Assembly (NCBI RefSeq): GCF_001029105.3
Contig: NZ_CP011808.2
Location: 124,001 to 188,000 of the forward strand
Reading direction: 5' to 3'
DNA from: Pandoraea faecigallinarum
Lineage (GTDB): Bacteria > Pseudomonadota > Gammaproteobacteria > Burkholderiales > Burkholderiaceae
Length of the DNA stretch: 64,000 bases
Below the pieces are notes generated by a model. The model saw only the letters and a program-made list of their open reading frames with translations, was not told the origin of the DNA and searched no databases. Positions 56,571-64,000 of this stretch are shown here, piece by piece (the stretch's first letter is position 1; each line of letters begins with the position of its first letter). A program made the position numbers and the translations under genes.

Positions 56571-56845
56571 TTAATCATTGGAGCAACGGTGACGATATCG
56601 CGACGCGTCGCCCCTACAAAGTGATCAGCCGCCTTGCATAGCCGCTCTCAAACGGGTTAGCGCGCGGTACCCCGCCGTTACCGCCGAAGAGGGGCGTGAA
56701 GGAATTACAGCAGCCGTGCCTATTGGCGCGATCGTCCGGCACCAACGCCGGGCGAGCCTCCTCCTCTGCTCCGGCCCTACCCTGCCCCGGTTAGGCTCCG
56801 CAGGAAGAATGGCCAGCGACAAGCCGTTCGGCGGCGAGCCCGACG
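56571..56845. other. Stretch between IS fragments
   Basis: No gene recognised; may include the decayed 5' part of the IS701 transposase. Confidence 0.3.
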
Positions 56846-57299
56846 ATGAGCGAGCGAAGCCGTTCACTCGCCCGCTCGGAAGATCTTGTCTTTGCAACCA
56901 AGCCGCAGATTGCACTGACGCAACTTCGGCAGGCCGTGGAATCGGGGATTCCTGCTGGGGTCGTGCTGGCCGATGCCGGGTATGGAGACGAAACGGCTTT
57001 CCGTGACGGCTCGACCAAGTTGGGCTTGCTTTATGCGGTGGGCGTGCGCTCTGGCACGAGCGTTCGGGCGCCTGGAGTCACGCCGCTGCCGCCCAAACCA
57101 TGGGGTGGACGCGGCAAGCCGGCCCAATTACTGCGCCGCGGTCCGGGTCACGAACCGGTGAGCGTCAAGGCGCTGGCCATGGGATTGCCTGACGATGCTT
57201 ACCAGAACGTCACGTGGCGAGAAGGGAGCAACGCAGCGCTGCAGTCCCGTTTCGCGGCCGTACGCGTTCGCCCGGCGCATCGCGATTACTGGAGCAGCG
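56846..57299 (+). pseudogene. IS701-family transposase fragment
   Basis: In-frame sequence with GVVLADAGYGDETAFRD, LLYAVGVRSGTSV and WGGRGKPAQLLRR, typical of IS701 DDE transposases. N-terminus lost; the C-terminus is cut at YWSSEQ by an IS3 end (TGACCTTGCCTCGAAACG). Confidence 0.75.
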
Positions 57300-57371
57300 A
57301 ACAACGTCCTGACCTTGCCTCGAAACGACGTACAGCAGAGAAGTTGGATAATCTGTTGAACGGAGGTGGGT

Positions 57372-57524
57372 ATGGGCGAAAAAGGGGTACCGAATCGTCG
57401 CTACACGGATGAGTTCCGGGTGGAGGCGGCAAGACTGGCAAATTCGGTGGGACACAATGAGGCGGCACGCCGTTTGGGGGTGCCGATGGCGAGCCTCGGA
57501 AACTGGGCGCGCAAGCAGCGGTTC
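57372..57524 (+). pseudogene. IS3-family orfA, truncated
   Basis: MGEKGVPNRRYTDEFRVEAA through LGNWARKQR (helix-turn-helix), then cut by an IS5 remnant. A longer copy is at 63537. Confidence 0.8.
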
Positions 57525-57655
57525 GATGAGCGCCCAGAGTGGGTCGTCGAGAATGGGTTTTGCCATGACCTTTGCGTGGAAGAGACTGGGCAAAGGTTAA
57601 TAAAGATCTCGCCAAGTTAACAGCCCCATACGATCATTTTGTTAGGGTATCTTAG
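57525..57655 (-). mobile_element. IS5-family terminal remnant
   Basis: Minus strand: IS end TAACAAAATGATCG then a transposase start MAKPILDDPLWALIEPLL, a relative of the 904-bp element. About 18 codons remain. Confidence 0.7.
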
Positions 57656-58023
57656 TGCAAGATTTTCGCGGCCAACGAAAGCCGTTCGGCCGTCGCAGTA
57701 AGACGCTTGTCTCTAGTCCACAAGGCGGCTCCCGGAGTCAGACGAGTTGCGGCAAGTAGATGGACATCAACATAGCCGATCCCCAAACCGAAGAGCGCTT
57801 GCTCACCGACGAACCGCAACACCTCGTCATCGGTGGCAACTGTGACGCGAGGTAGATCGCCCAGCGTTGAAATCACGATGTCGCGATTCTTCAGGCTACC
57901 CAGCGCAAGCTCTCCGATGACATACGGATGCGCCAACACTCGTCCACTCTCAAGCAACTGGACGAGTGCAGCATCACCTGATCGTAAATGATCAATCCAA
58001 ACTGACGTGTCGACCAGAATCAT
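57652..58023 (-). CDS. vapC: VapC-type PIN-domain toxin
   Basis: 123 residues, usual VapC length. PIN acidic residues Asp5 (LVDTS), Glu38 (VIGELALG), Asp86 (YVDVHLLAA) and Asp105 (WTRDKRL) are all present, so it should be an active RNase, in known cases cleaving tRNA or rRNA. Start overlaps the vapB stop. The 3' end runs to the edge of an IS5 remnant. Confidence 0.93.
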   Translation of the reverse strand: MILVDTSVWIDHLRSGDAALVQLLESGRVLAHPYVIGELALGSLKNRDIVISTLGDLPRVTVATDDEVLRFVGEQALFGLGIGYVDVHLLAATRLTPGAALWTRDKRLTATAERLSLAAKILH

Positions 58024-58217
58024 GCAGGCTCCGTTTGGCGTCGAGGAATGTCACCAAGGTCAGCCTCGGTCCCACCCAAACGAGCCAAGCGGCGGGCGCT
58101 TTCGCGCTCGATCAGCGCCTTGAGTGCCTCACGGATCAGCGCTGATTTTTCCTGCAAGCCGGTGAAGGCTTGAGCCTTTGCCAAAAGATCATCGTCAAGA
58201 GCCAAAGTCGTTCGCAC
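58020..58217 (-). CDS. vapB: VapB-type antitoxin
   Basis: 65 residues starting at a GTG (58217) behind GAGGTGA. The N-terminus MRTTLALDDDLLAKAQAF and LREALKALIERE-like helix are typical of the ribbon-helix-helix VapB group (DUF2191). It would repress its own operon and block VapC. A TATAAT -10 lies about 30 bp upstream. Confidence 0.9.
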   Translation of the reverse strand: MRTTLALDDDLLAKAQAFTGLQEKSALIREALKALIERESARRLARLGGTEADLGDIPRRQTEPA

Positions 58218-58248
58218 GGTTCACCTCGTCAACAGTTCAATGGCACGA

Positions 58249-58254
58249 TTATAG
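58249..58254 (-). promoter_or_regulatory. Probable -10 of vapBC
   Basis: TATAAT on the minus strand, 32 bp before the vapB start. The -35 is unclear. Confidence 0.45.
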
Positions 58255-58375
58255 CATCGAATGATGATTTATTTCATGCCAACCTGCCCTCGCCGTTCAA
58301 AGTCGCGTTCCCCATTCCAAACGAGAAGAGGCCAAGCTCCCGACCTCCCCCCGGATAACCGAGCACTTTGGCCTA

Positions 58376-58545
58376 GAGATTTCCGCCTTCAAGGTGGGCA
58401 AGTCGGAACTCACCCGGAGTCAAATCGCCTAGCGAACTATGCGGTCTGAAGTCGTTGTAGTCTTGTCGCCAGGTCGCTGTCAACTTAAGGAGGTAACCCG
58501 AAGCCGAGGCATGAATCCACTGACCTTGCCTCGTTTTCACGTACA
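58376..58545 (-). pseudogene. IS3-family orfB C-terminal remnant
   Basis: Reads LTATWRQDYNDFRPHSSLGD then LTPGEFRLAHLEGGNL, the end of an IS407-like integrase core. Confidence 0.78.
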
Positions 58546-58550
58546 GCAAC

Positions 58551-59414
58551 TCACGCCGCTTGTAGCATCGTTTCGTAATCACACGACGTGCGGTACCCGA
58601 TCGATGAATGGATGCGTTGACGATTGTAAAAGCCTTCGATCCAGTTCATCACATCCAGTCTTGCTTGGGCTCGTGTTTCGTAGCGGCATCGCGACGTCTG
58701 CTCGACTTTCAGCGTCTTGAAGAAGCTCTCCATCGGCGCATTATCCCAAGCATTGGCACGCCGGCTCATCGACATGACCATCCCGTACCCCTGAGCAAGC
58801 GCGCGGTGCGACCAACTCGCGTATTGCACGCCGCGATCGCTATGTACAATCAAGCCCCGAGGCGGCCGACGTTGCCCGTGCGCAGAGCGCAGCGCCGCAC
58901 ACACGAGCTTGGCATCGATGCGCTCGGACATCGACCACCCAACGATGCGCCGGCTTCCCAGGTCCAGAATGGCCGCCAAATACAACCAGCCTTCGTCCGT
59001 CGCTAGGTACGTGATATCCGCGACCCACGCCTGATTCGGCCCCCATCCATCAAAGCGTCGCGCCAGCAGGTTCGGCGCCACCGGCAAGCGGTGAGCCGAG
59101 TCTGTGGTCGTCTGCCATGCCCGCCGGTATGCCGGCCGCAAACCTTGACGTATCAAGCTGCGGCGCACGCGCTCTGCGCTCGTCTTCATGCCCTGGGCGG
59201 CCAGCGCCTTGACCAGTCTTGGACGGCCGTAGCAGCCGCGGTTCTGCGCGTGCAGACGGGCGACTTCGTCATCGAAGGCCGCCTGCCGCTGCCGCCGCTC
59301 GCTTGGCCGCCGTACCCGCCATTGGCAGTAGCCACTGCGCGAGACCCTCAGCACTCGGCACAGACGGCTTACGTCGCATTGGTCGCGGTGAGCGTCGATC
59401 CATGCATACTTCAC
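58551..59414 (-). CDS. IS3-family transposase orfB
   Basis: 287 residues. HTH_21 domain (NRGCYGRPRLVKALAAQG) and rve core with Asp in QAWVADITYLATDEG, Asp in LIVHSDRGVQY and Glu in NAPMESFFKTLKVE. Full catalytic core, but orfA is missing: an IS30 fragment starts 34 bp upstream, so the element is broken. Confidence 0.85.
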   Translation of the reverse strand: MKYAWIDAHRDQCDVSRLCRVLRVSRSGYCQWRVRRPSERRQRQAAFDDEVARLHAQNRGCYGRPRLVKALAAQGMKTSAERVRRSLIRQGLRPAYRRAWQTTTDSAHRLPVAPNLLARRFDGWGPNQAWVADITYLATDEGWLYLAAILDLGSRRIVGWSMSERIDAKLVCAALRSAHGQRRPPRGLIVHSDRGVQYASWSHRALAQGYGMVMSMSRRANAWDNAPMESFFKTLKVEQTSRCRYETRAQARLDVMNWIEGFYNRQRIHSSIGYRTSCDYETMLQAA

Positions 59415-59447
59415 CGCGACCCCTTCGCGAAGTATGCCGTGGTAGGT

Positions 59448-60039
59448 TCAATGGGTCGCTGCAACAGCCTCGCGTAGTTTATCGGCCGGAGACATGAAGC
59501 CCAATGTTTTTCTGGGCCTTTCATTGAGCCGCGCTGCAATTTTGTTCAGCTCCGCCTGCGAGTATTGATCAAGTTGCGTACCGTGGGGCAAGTACTGACG
59601 CAGGAGTCGGTTCGTGTTTTCGTTGGTGCCGCGTTGCCAAGGACTTCGCGGGTCGCAGAAGTAGACTTTCACATCCGTGGCGATCGTGAAGTCTTTGTGG
59701 TTCGCCAGTTCCATTCCTCGGTCCCAGGTGAGCGACTTGCGTAGATGCTGCGGCAACCGCTTAACCTCGCGCTTCAGGCCCGCCACGACGCTCAACGTGT
59801 CCTTCCCCTTTACCTTGACGATGATGGCGAACCTCGATCGCCGCTCGACCAAAGTGGCGACATGAGTATTGTTGGCGCCACTGACGAGATCTCCTTCCCA
59901 ATGCCCCGGTACCGCACGGTCGGCTGCTTCAGGTGGTCGCTCGTGAATCGAAACCGCGTCAGCAATCTTATTGCGAGCTCCCTTCGTGCTGGAAAAGCGT
60001 GAGTGACGCATCTTCCGTTGGGTCCGCAGGTGATACTGC
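59448..60039 (-). pseudogene. IS30-family transposase, C-terminal part, split by IS66
   Basis: Reads GHWEGDLVSGANNTHVATLV, SLTWDRGMELANHKDF and ENTNRLLRQYLPHGT, the IS30 DDE core. The upstream part of the same frame continues at 63417-63478 across the IS66 insertion. Confidence 0.88.
60032..60039. repeat. 8-bp target duplication of IS66 (left)
   Basis: GATACTGC, repeated at 63417-63424. Confidence 0.9.
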
Positions 60040-60064
60040 GTAAGCGCTCAAATAACGACGCCCC

Positions 60065-61627
60065 TCAAGGTTCGGTCAGAGCAGGCATACTCCATGGGGT
60101 AAGCGCTGCGTAGTCATCAGCCGTGGTAGCGAGCGGCAACGTCTTGAATAGCCAGACCAGGTATCGATACGGTTCGATACCGTTTGCCTTACAGGTCTGA
60201 ACGAGTGAGTACAGGTTCGCGCTGGCTTGAGCGCCAGCAACGGTATCCGCGAACAGCCAGCCCTTGCGTCCGATGACAAACGGGCGGATGGCGTTTTCGC
60301 AGAGATTATTCGAAATCGGCCAGGCGCCGTTCTCTACGTAACGAACCAGTTTGGGCCACTGTCCGTGCATGTACTGCAAGGCTCGTCCAAGCTGACTCGA
60401 TGGCACAACGCCGGGCAGGTGCTCGGTAAGCATTTGCTCGAGCACAGCGAGTACGCGAGCGCTGTAGCGGGAGCGCAGGCGTTGACGTCGCTCGCAGGCC
60501 CATGTTGTGCTGCGGGCCTCTGCAGCAAACAGCTTGGCGATCATCGCAACGAAACGCGTGGCCAACAAGTCTGGTGTGCGGGAGGCTTTCGGCACTGACT
60601 CTTCAGCCTTGATAAAGCCTCGGCGCACGTGCGCCCAGCATCCGAGATGCACGAGTTGATGCTCACGCGCAATGCCGTTGTAAAGTTCGTACCCATCAGA
60701 CATCAGCGCAGCGCCGGTCCGCACACCAGCATAGAGTCGCTGCGCGTGCTGAGTACCCCGCCCCGGTGAGTACGAAAACATTCGCACGGGTGGGCCCGAG
60801 CCGTTGACCTGCGCCCAGAGATAACTCTTTGCCTGTGGTCGTCGGCCGGCTTCCTTTAGCGCCTGAAACGTCGTTTCGTCCCCATATATCAAGTCTGACT
60901 CGAGCAATGTGTCGCGCATTAAATTGATCACGGGCTGCACAGCCAGACCCACGCGCACGACACTGGCGGCGAGCGTATTCGACGAGATATCGCCGCCGAA
61001 GCGGCGCAGCAGCGTGGCCTGCCGATACAGCGGCATGCCGTACTGGTACTTGCCGGTGATGATCCAGGCGAGCGCCGATTCGGTAAGCAGCCCGCGCGGG
61101 ATAATCCGCGTCGGTGCTGGCGTGACCTTGACGCCGAGATCGCAGCATGGGCAGGCGTATTTGACGCGCTGATGCTGGATCACACGAACCTGCTCGGGAA
61201 TCACATCCAGTTGTTCGCTCGTCTCGACGCCAATTACCACTAGGGCGTGGCCATCGTGCGAGCAGAACTGCTCAGATGCGGGCAGTTCGTGTCGAACGAC
61301 TTCGCGCGGCAGGTTTGGATCGAGCGGTTTGCGCCCGCGTTTGCTGCGCGTGGGGGCGGTGACGGTTGTGCCCGGCAATTCTTCGCGCGCGGAGCCAGTG
61401 CTTGAGGCCAGCGACTCGGCTTCGTTGAATAGACCGAGTTGGTCGGCATGACGGGCTTCACTCGATGCGCCGAACAGTTCGTGTTTGTAGGCGCGAAGCT
61501 TCTCCTGTGCGAGGTCACGCTGCGCCGTCACGAACCGAAGCTCGCCTCGTAAGGCGTCGCGCTCGGCACTGGCGGCGATCAGCGCCTGATATTCTGCGGC
61601 GCTGAGCATGATGGTGTTTTCTGGCAT
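60065..61627 (-). CDS. tnpC: IS66 transposase TnpC
   Basis: 520 residues from ATG 61627 (MPENTIMLSAAEYQ); 61642 is an alternative. N-terminal leucine-zipper segment, zinc-finger-like CPCCDLGVKV, then the DDE_Tnp_IS66 core (LIYGDETTFQAL, LMSDGYELYNGI, NGAWPISNNLCENAIRPF). Intact. Confidence 0.93.
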   Translation of the reverse strand: MPENTIMLSAAEYQALIAASAERDALRGELRFVTAQRDLAQEKLRAYKHELFGASSEARHADQLGLFNEAESLASSTGSAREELPGTTVTAPTRSKRGRKPLDPNLPREVVRHELPASEQFCSHDGHALVVIGVETSEQLDVIPEQVRVIQHQRVKYACPCCDLGVKVTPAPTRIIPRGLLTESALAWIITGKYQYGMPLYRQATLLRRFGGDISSNTLAASVVRVGLAVQPVINLMRDTLLESDLIYGDETTFQALKEAGRRPQAKSYLWAQVNGSGPPVRMFSYSPGRGTQHAQRLYAGVRTGAALMSDGYELYNGIAREHQLVHLGCWAHVRRGFIKAEESVPKASRTPDLLATRFVAMIAKLFAAEARSTTWACERRQRLRSRYSARVLAVLEQMLTEHLPGVVPSSQLGRALQYMHGQWPKLVRYVENGAWPISNNLCENAIRPFVIGRKGWLFADTVAGAQASANLYSLVQTCKANGIEPYRYLVWLFKTLPLATTADDYAALTPWSMPALTEP

Positions 61628-61658
61628 GGCCAGTTTGACCACGCGGTAAGCGCGACGT

Positions 61659-62009
61659 TCAGCTCATGCGCAGGTAATGGCGCTGAGGATGTTTCTGAAT
61701 CACGGACAGATCGATTCCTTCGAGCAACCAGTGCAGCTGTTCGATACTGAGCGTCACGACGTCATCGCCCCCGGGCCAGATGAACCGGTCGGCCTCGAGT
61801 CGCTTCATCAGCAACCAGAAGCCGTTGCCGCCCCAGCCAAGAATCTTGATGCGGTCTCGCCGCCGATTACCAAACACGAACAGCGCCGGGGCCATCGGAT
61901 TCAGGCGCATGGCTTGCTCCACCCGTATCGACAGACCGTTGATGCTCTGACGGAAGTCCACGGGTTCGCGGTGCAGGTACACTTTTAGCGCTTCGTCGAA
62001 CCGGAACAC
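61659..62009 (-). CDS. tnpB: IS66 accessory protein TnpB
   Basis: 116 residues. IS66 Orf2 family pattern HREPVDFRQSINGLSIRVEQ and LFVFGNRRRDRIKILGWGGNGFW-type core. Required for transposition with TnpC. Start overlaps the tnpA end. Confidence 0.93.
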   Translation of the reverse strand: MFRFDEALKVYLHREPVDFRQSINGLSIRVEQAMRLNPMAPALFVFGNRRRDRIKILGWGGNGFWLLMKRLEADRFIWPGGDDVVTLSIEQLHWLLEGIDLSVIQKHPQRHYLRMS

Positions 62010-62279
62010 GGCAACCTCCCGAGCATCTCGATAACCGCCGTCAACTGGGCCAGATCTGATTTCTCGAGATCGAGCTGCACGCCATTGGGCAGACGCACAT
62101 GCACGCTGGCGATGATTTGCGGCTCAGGTGCAGAGGACTCAATCGTAATAGCGGGTGGTGTGCAGGCGATCGGTACGAATGTCGAGGTCACAGGCTCGGT
62201 GACGGGCGTCATAACGGCACCTCCCCGTTTGTGCTCACGAATCAACTTGCGCAGTTGGTTGGCGTTGATTTGGGCCTTA

Positions 62280-63183
62280 GAATCTCTAACAAAATGAGTT
62301 TACGGGGGCTGTTAACTCAAAGTGATTTTTGTTAACCTTTGCGCAGTCATCGCTGCGCAAAGGACATGGCCAAACCAATACTCGACGACGAACTGTGGGC
62401 AATCATCCAGCCACTGCTGCCGCCACCGAAGCCTCGGCGCGCCCGCTATCCCGGGCGCAAGCCGCTGGACGATCGTGCCGTGCTCACGGGCATCCTGTTC
62501 GTTCTGCAATCCGGCATCCCTTGGGAAATGCTGCCGCAGGAAATGGGCTGCGGCTCAGGCATGAGTTGCTGGCGACGGCTACATGCCTGGCAGAAGGCTG
62601 GCGTCTGGGATCGTCTGCACGAGGTACTTCTGGCCAAGCTCCGTGCGGCCGATCGCATCGACTGGTCTCGTGTAGTCGTCGATTCCTCTTCTATCCGGGC
62701 AGTGGGGTCGGGTCAAAAATAGGACCTAACCCCACAGATCGCGCGCGACCAGGTTCAAAGCACCACGTCCTGACCGACGCCCAAGGCATTCCACTGTCGC
62801 TGATACTCACGGGCGCCAACCGCAACGACATTACCCAACTGCTGCCACTGATCGAGGCGATTCCTCCGATTCGAGGCAAGCGCCGTCGCCCCTTGTCTAA
62901 ACCGCACATCGTTCAGGGTGATCGCGGCTACGACCACGACAAGTACCGCAAGCCCCTGCACGCCGTCGGCATCGCCACCGAGATTGCTCGCCGCGGCGAG
63001 CCTCACGGCAGCGGTCTTGGCAAGACGCGTTGGGTTGTCGAGCGAACGATCGCGTGGCTGCACAACTTCAAGCGATTGCGAGTCCGCTTCGAGCGCCTCG
63101 CAATCATTCACGAAGCCTTCCTGAAAATGGCTGGTTGCATCATCTGCTGGCGCCATCTCAGGAAATCATTTTGTTAGAGCTTC
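62280..63183 (+). mobile_element. IS5-family element, copy 4, 904 bp
   Basis: Ends as in copy 2; direct repeat TTA at 62277-62279 and 63184-63186. The uninterrupted tnpA site shows that the duplication is three bases (TNA). Confidence 0.93.
62366..63177 (+). CDS. IS5-family transposase, -1 frameshift type (stop variant)
   Basis: Same as 41676-42487: orfA ends at TAG right after CAAAAA; the catalytic half is in the -1 frame. Confidence 0.8.
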
Positions 63184-63416
63184 TTAAGCGCCAGCCGGGC
63201 AATCGACACGCCCGGCCGACGGCATAGCTCGACCAGTCGCCGCTTGGCGATGGGGTCGTAGTCACGTTTGCCGTTCGAACGTATGCGTACGACCCGCAGC
63301 GGGAAACAGTCGGTTTCGTTGAGTTCATTCATGTTTGCGTCCGCAAAAGTCTTTGCGGACGCAAGCTTGACCCCTGTCGAGCTACCGCGATAGGGCGTCC
63401 TTTAATGACGGCTTAC

Positions 63417-63478
63417 GATACTGCAGCTCCTTCTTGAGAACGCCGCGCGCTTGCACGAACAGGCTGCGATAGATTGAC
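63417..63478 (-). pseudogene. IS30 transposase, middle fragment
   Basis: Reads IYRSLFVQARGVLKKELQYH; joined to 59448-60039 once IS66 is removed. Its N-terminal side is cut by an IS3 end. Confidence 0.85.
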
Positions 63479-63536
63479 CTTGCCTCGAAACGACGTACAG
63501 CAGAGAAGTTGGATAATCTGTTGAACGGAGGTGGGT

Positions 63537-63840
63537 ATGGGCGAAAAAGGGGTACCGAATCGTCGCTACACGGATGAGTTCCGGGTGGAGGCGGCAAGAC
63601 TGGCAAATTCGGTGGGACACAATGAGGCGGCACGCCGTTTGGGGGTGCCGATGGCGACCCTCGGAAACTGGGCGCGCAAGCAGCGCGAAGGCGGGGCGGC
63701 CACGCCAGGCGCGGCAGCCTCTGTGAGCCGCGCCAAGCCCGGCGTATCGGAGCTGGAGGCGGAAGTCAGTCGGCTACGCAAGGAATTAGCCAGTGCGAAA
63801 CTCGATGTGGAAATCCTCTCAAAAGCGACGGCGGATTCAA
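63537..63840 (+). pseudogene. IS3-family orfA, 3'-truncated
   Basis: ATG 63537; MGEKGVPNRRYTDEFRVEAA, helix-turn-helix, then the leucine zipper SELEAEVSRLRKELASAKLD. Broken after VEILSKATA by an IS30 end; orfB is absent. Confidence 0.85.
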
Positions 63841-64000
63841 CCGGTCGTCGCAACATCGGATTGTTGAACAGATTTTAGGTACTCGTCCAAGGCTTCCGCA
63901 GGCGTCTTCCAGCCAAGCATTTTGCGGGGCCTGGAGTTCAACGTGTTCGCAACAGCCTGGATCTCTCGAGCACTCCAGCGAGATAGATCCGTGCCCTTTG
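63841..64000 (-). pseudogene. IS30-family transposase C-terminus, running off the window
   Basis: Minus strand reads LSRWSAREIQAVANTLNSRP and MLGWKTPAEALDEYLKSVQQ, an IS30 C-terminus. The rest lies beyond 64000; whether it is intact cannot be seen. Confidence 0.75.

Larger units (their letters stand above)
61985..63332 (-). pseudogene. tnpA: IS66 accessory protein TnpA, interrupted by IS5
   Basis: The start lies at 63332 (MNELNETDCFPLRVVRIRSN) and the frame runs to 63187; after the IS5 insertion (62280-63183, TTA duplicated) it resumes at 62279 (AQINANQLRKLIREHKRGG) to 61985. Removing the IS restores one frame of about 146 codons. Confidence 0.9.
60040..63416 (-). mobile_element. IS66-family element carrying an IS5 insertion
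   Basis: Ends GTAAGCGCTCAAATAACGAC and GTAAGCCGTCATTAAAGGAC; perfect 8-bp duplication GATACTGC. Three genes tnpA-tnpB-tnpC; tnpA is interrupted by IS5 copy 4. Inserted in an IS30 transposase gene. Confidence 0.95.

Noticed and set aside
1..64000. tRNA, rRNA or replication-origin features
   Set aside because: I found no tRNA-like cloverleaf, rRNA segment, or rep/par genes with iterons; a covariance-model scan could still reveal small RNAs.

Overview
The window reads as an accessory, insertion-sequence-riddled segment (plasmid or symbiosis/pathogenicity island) of a high-GC betaproteobacterium, most likely a member of the Burkholderiaceae. Support: codon use, an autotransporter with an ESPR-type extended signal peptide, a FlgM of beta/gamma type, and the set of IS families. 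Genes are sparse and separated by GC-rich leaders of several hundred bases without convincing coding content.

Layout. 0-2.4 kb: MORN-repeat protein with a possible CE-clan cysteine-protease C-terminus. 3.9-9.3 kb: large autotransporter with a duplicated passenger. 10-12 kb: a small ORF and an IS5-family element. 12.6-16.4 kb: five-gene type III secretion (T3SS) translocator operon with the order and sizes of Salmonella SPI-2 sseA-sseB-sscA-sseC-sseD. 17.0-18.0 kb: tyrosine-recombinase-like protein lacking catalytic residues. 18.2-22.3 kb (minus): T3SS operon matching SPI-2 ssaM-ssaV-ssaN-ssaO. 23.1-24.2 kb: leucine-rich-repeat effector candidate. 25.6-31 kb: a metallophosphatase-like protein and a 5'-truncated, motif-degenerate paralogue. 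31.2-32.1 kb: YitT-family membrane protein with a long disordered N-terminus. 34.3 kb: orphan flgM. 35.7-39.2 kb: second autotransporter with a 25-residue repeat tract. 44-54 kb: three helical-repeat proteins, two of them paralogues, with alpha/gamma-SNAP-like C-termini. 57.6-58.2 kb: vapBC. The rest, especially 39.5-44 kb, 46-49 kb and 54-64 kb, is IS elements and fragments (IS3, IS5, IS6, IS21, IS30, IS66, IS110, IS200/605, IS630, IS701, ISAs1), often nested.

The main discovery candidate is a shared promoter architecture. A box TTCAGGTGTTCRCC lies 25 (sometimes 27) bp upstream of a -10-like GASAAT. It occurs upstream of both T3SS operons, most effector candidates, the YitT-like gene and both autotransporters: eight good sites and two weaker ones, always pointing at the gene. 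This looks like one unlinked regulon joining a SPI-2-type injectisome, its effectors and two autotransporters. At four sites an IS stops about 25-60 bp upstream of the box, leaving the promoter intact.

Taken together, the genes suggest a bacterium living in or on eukaryotic cells. The regulator and the remaining injectisome genes (secretin, rings, SctQ/R/S/T/U) are not in this window.
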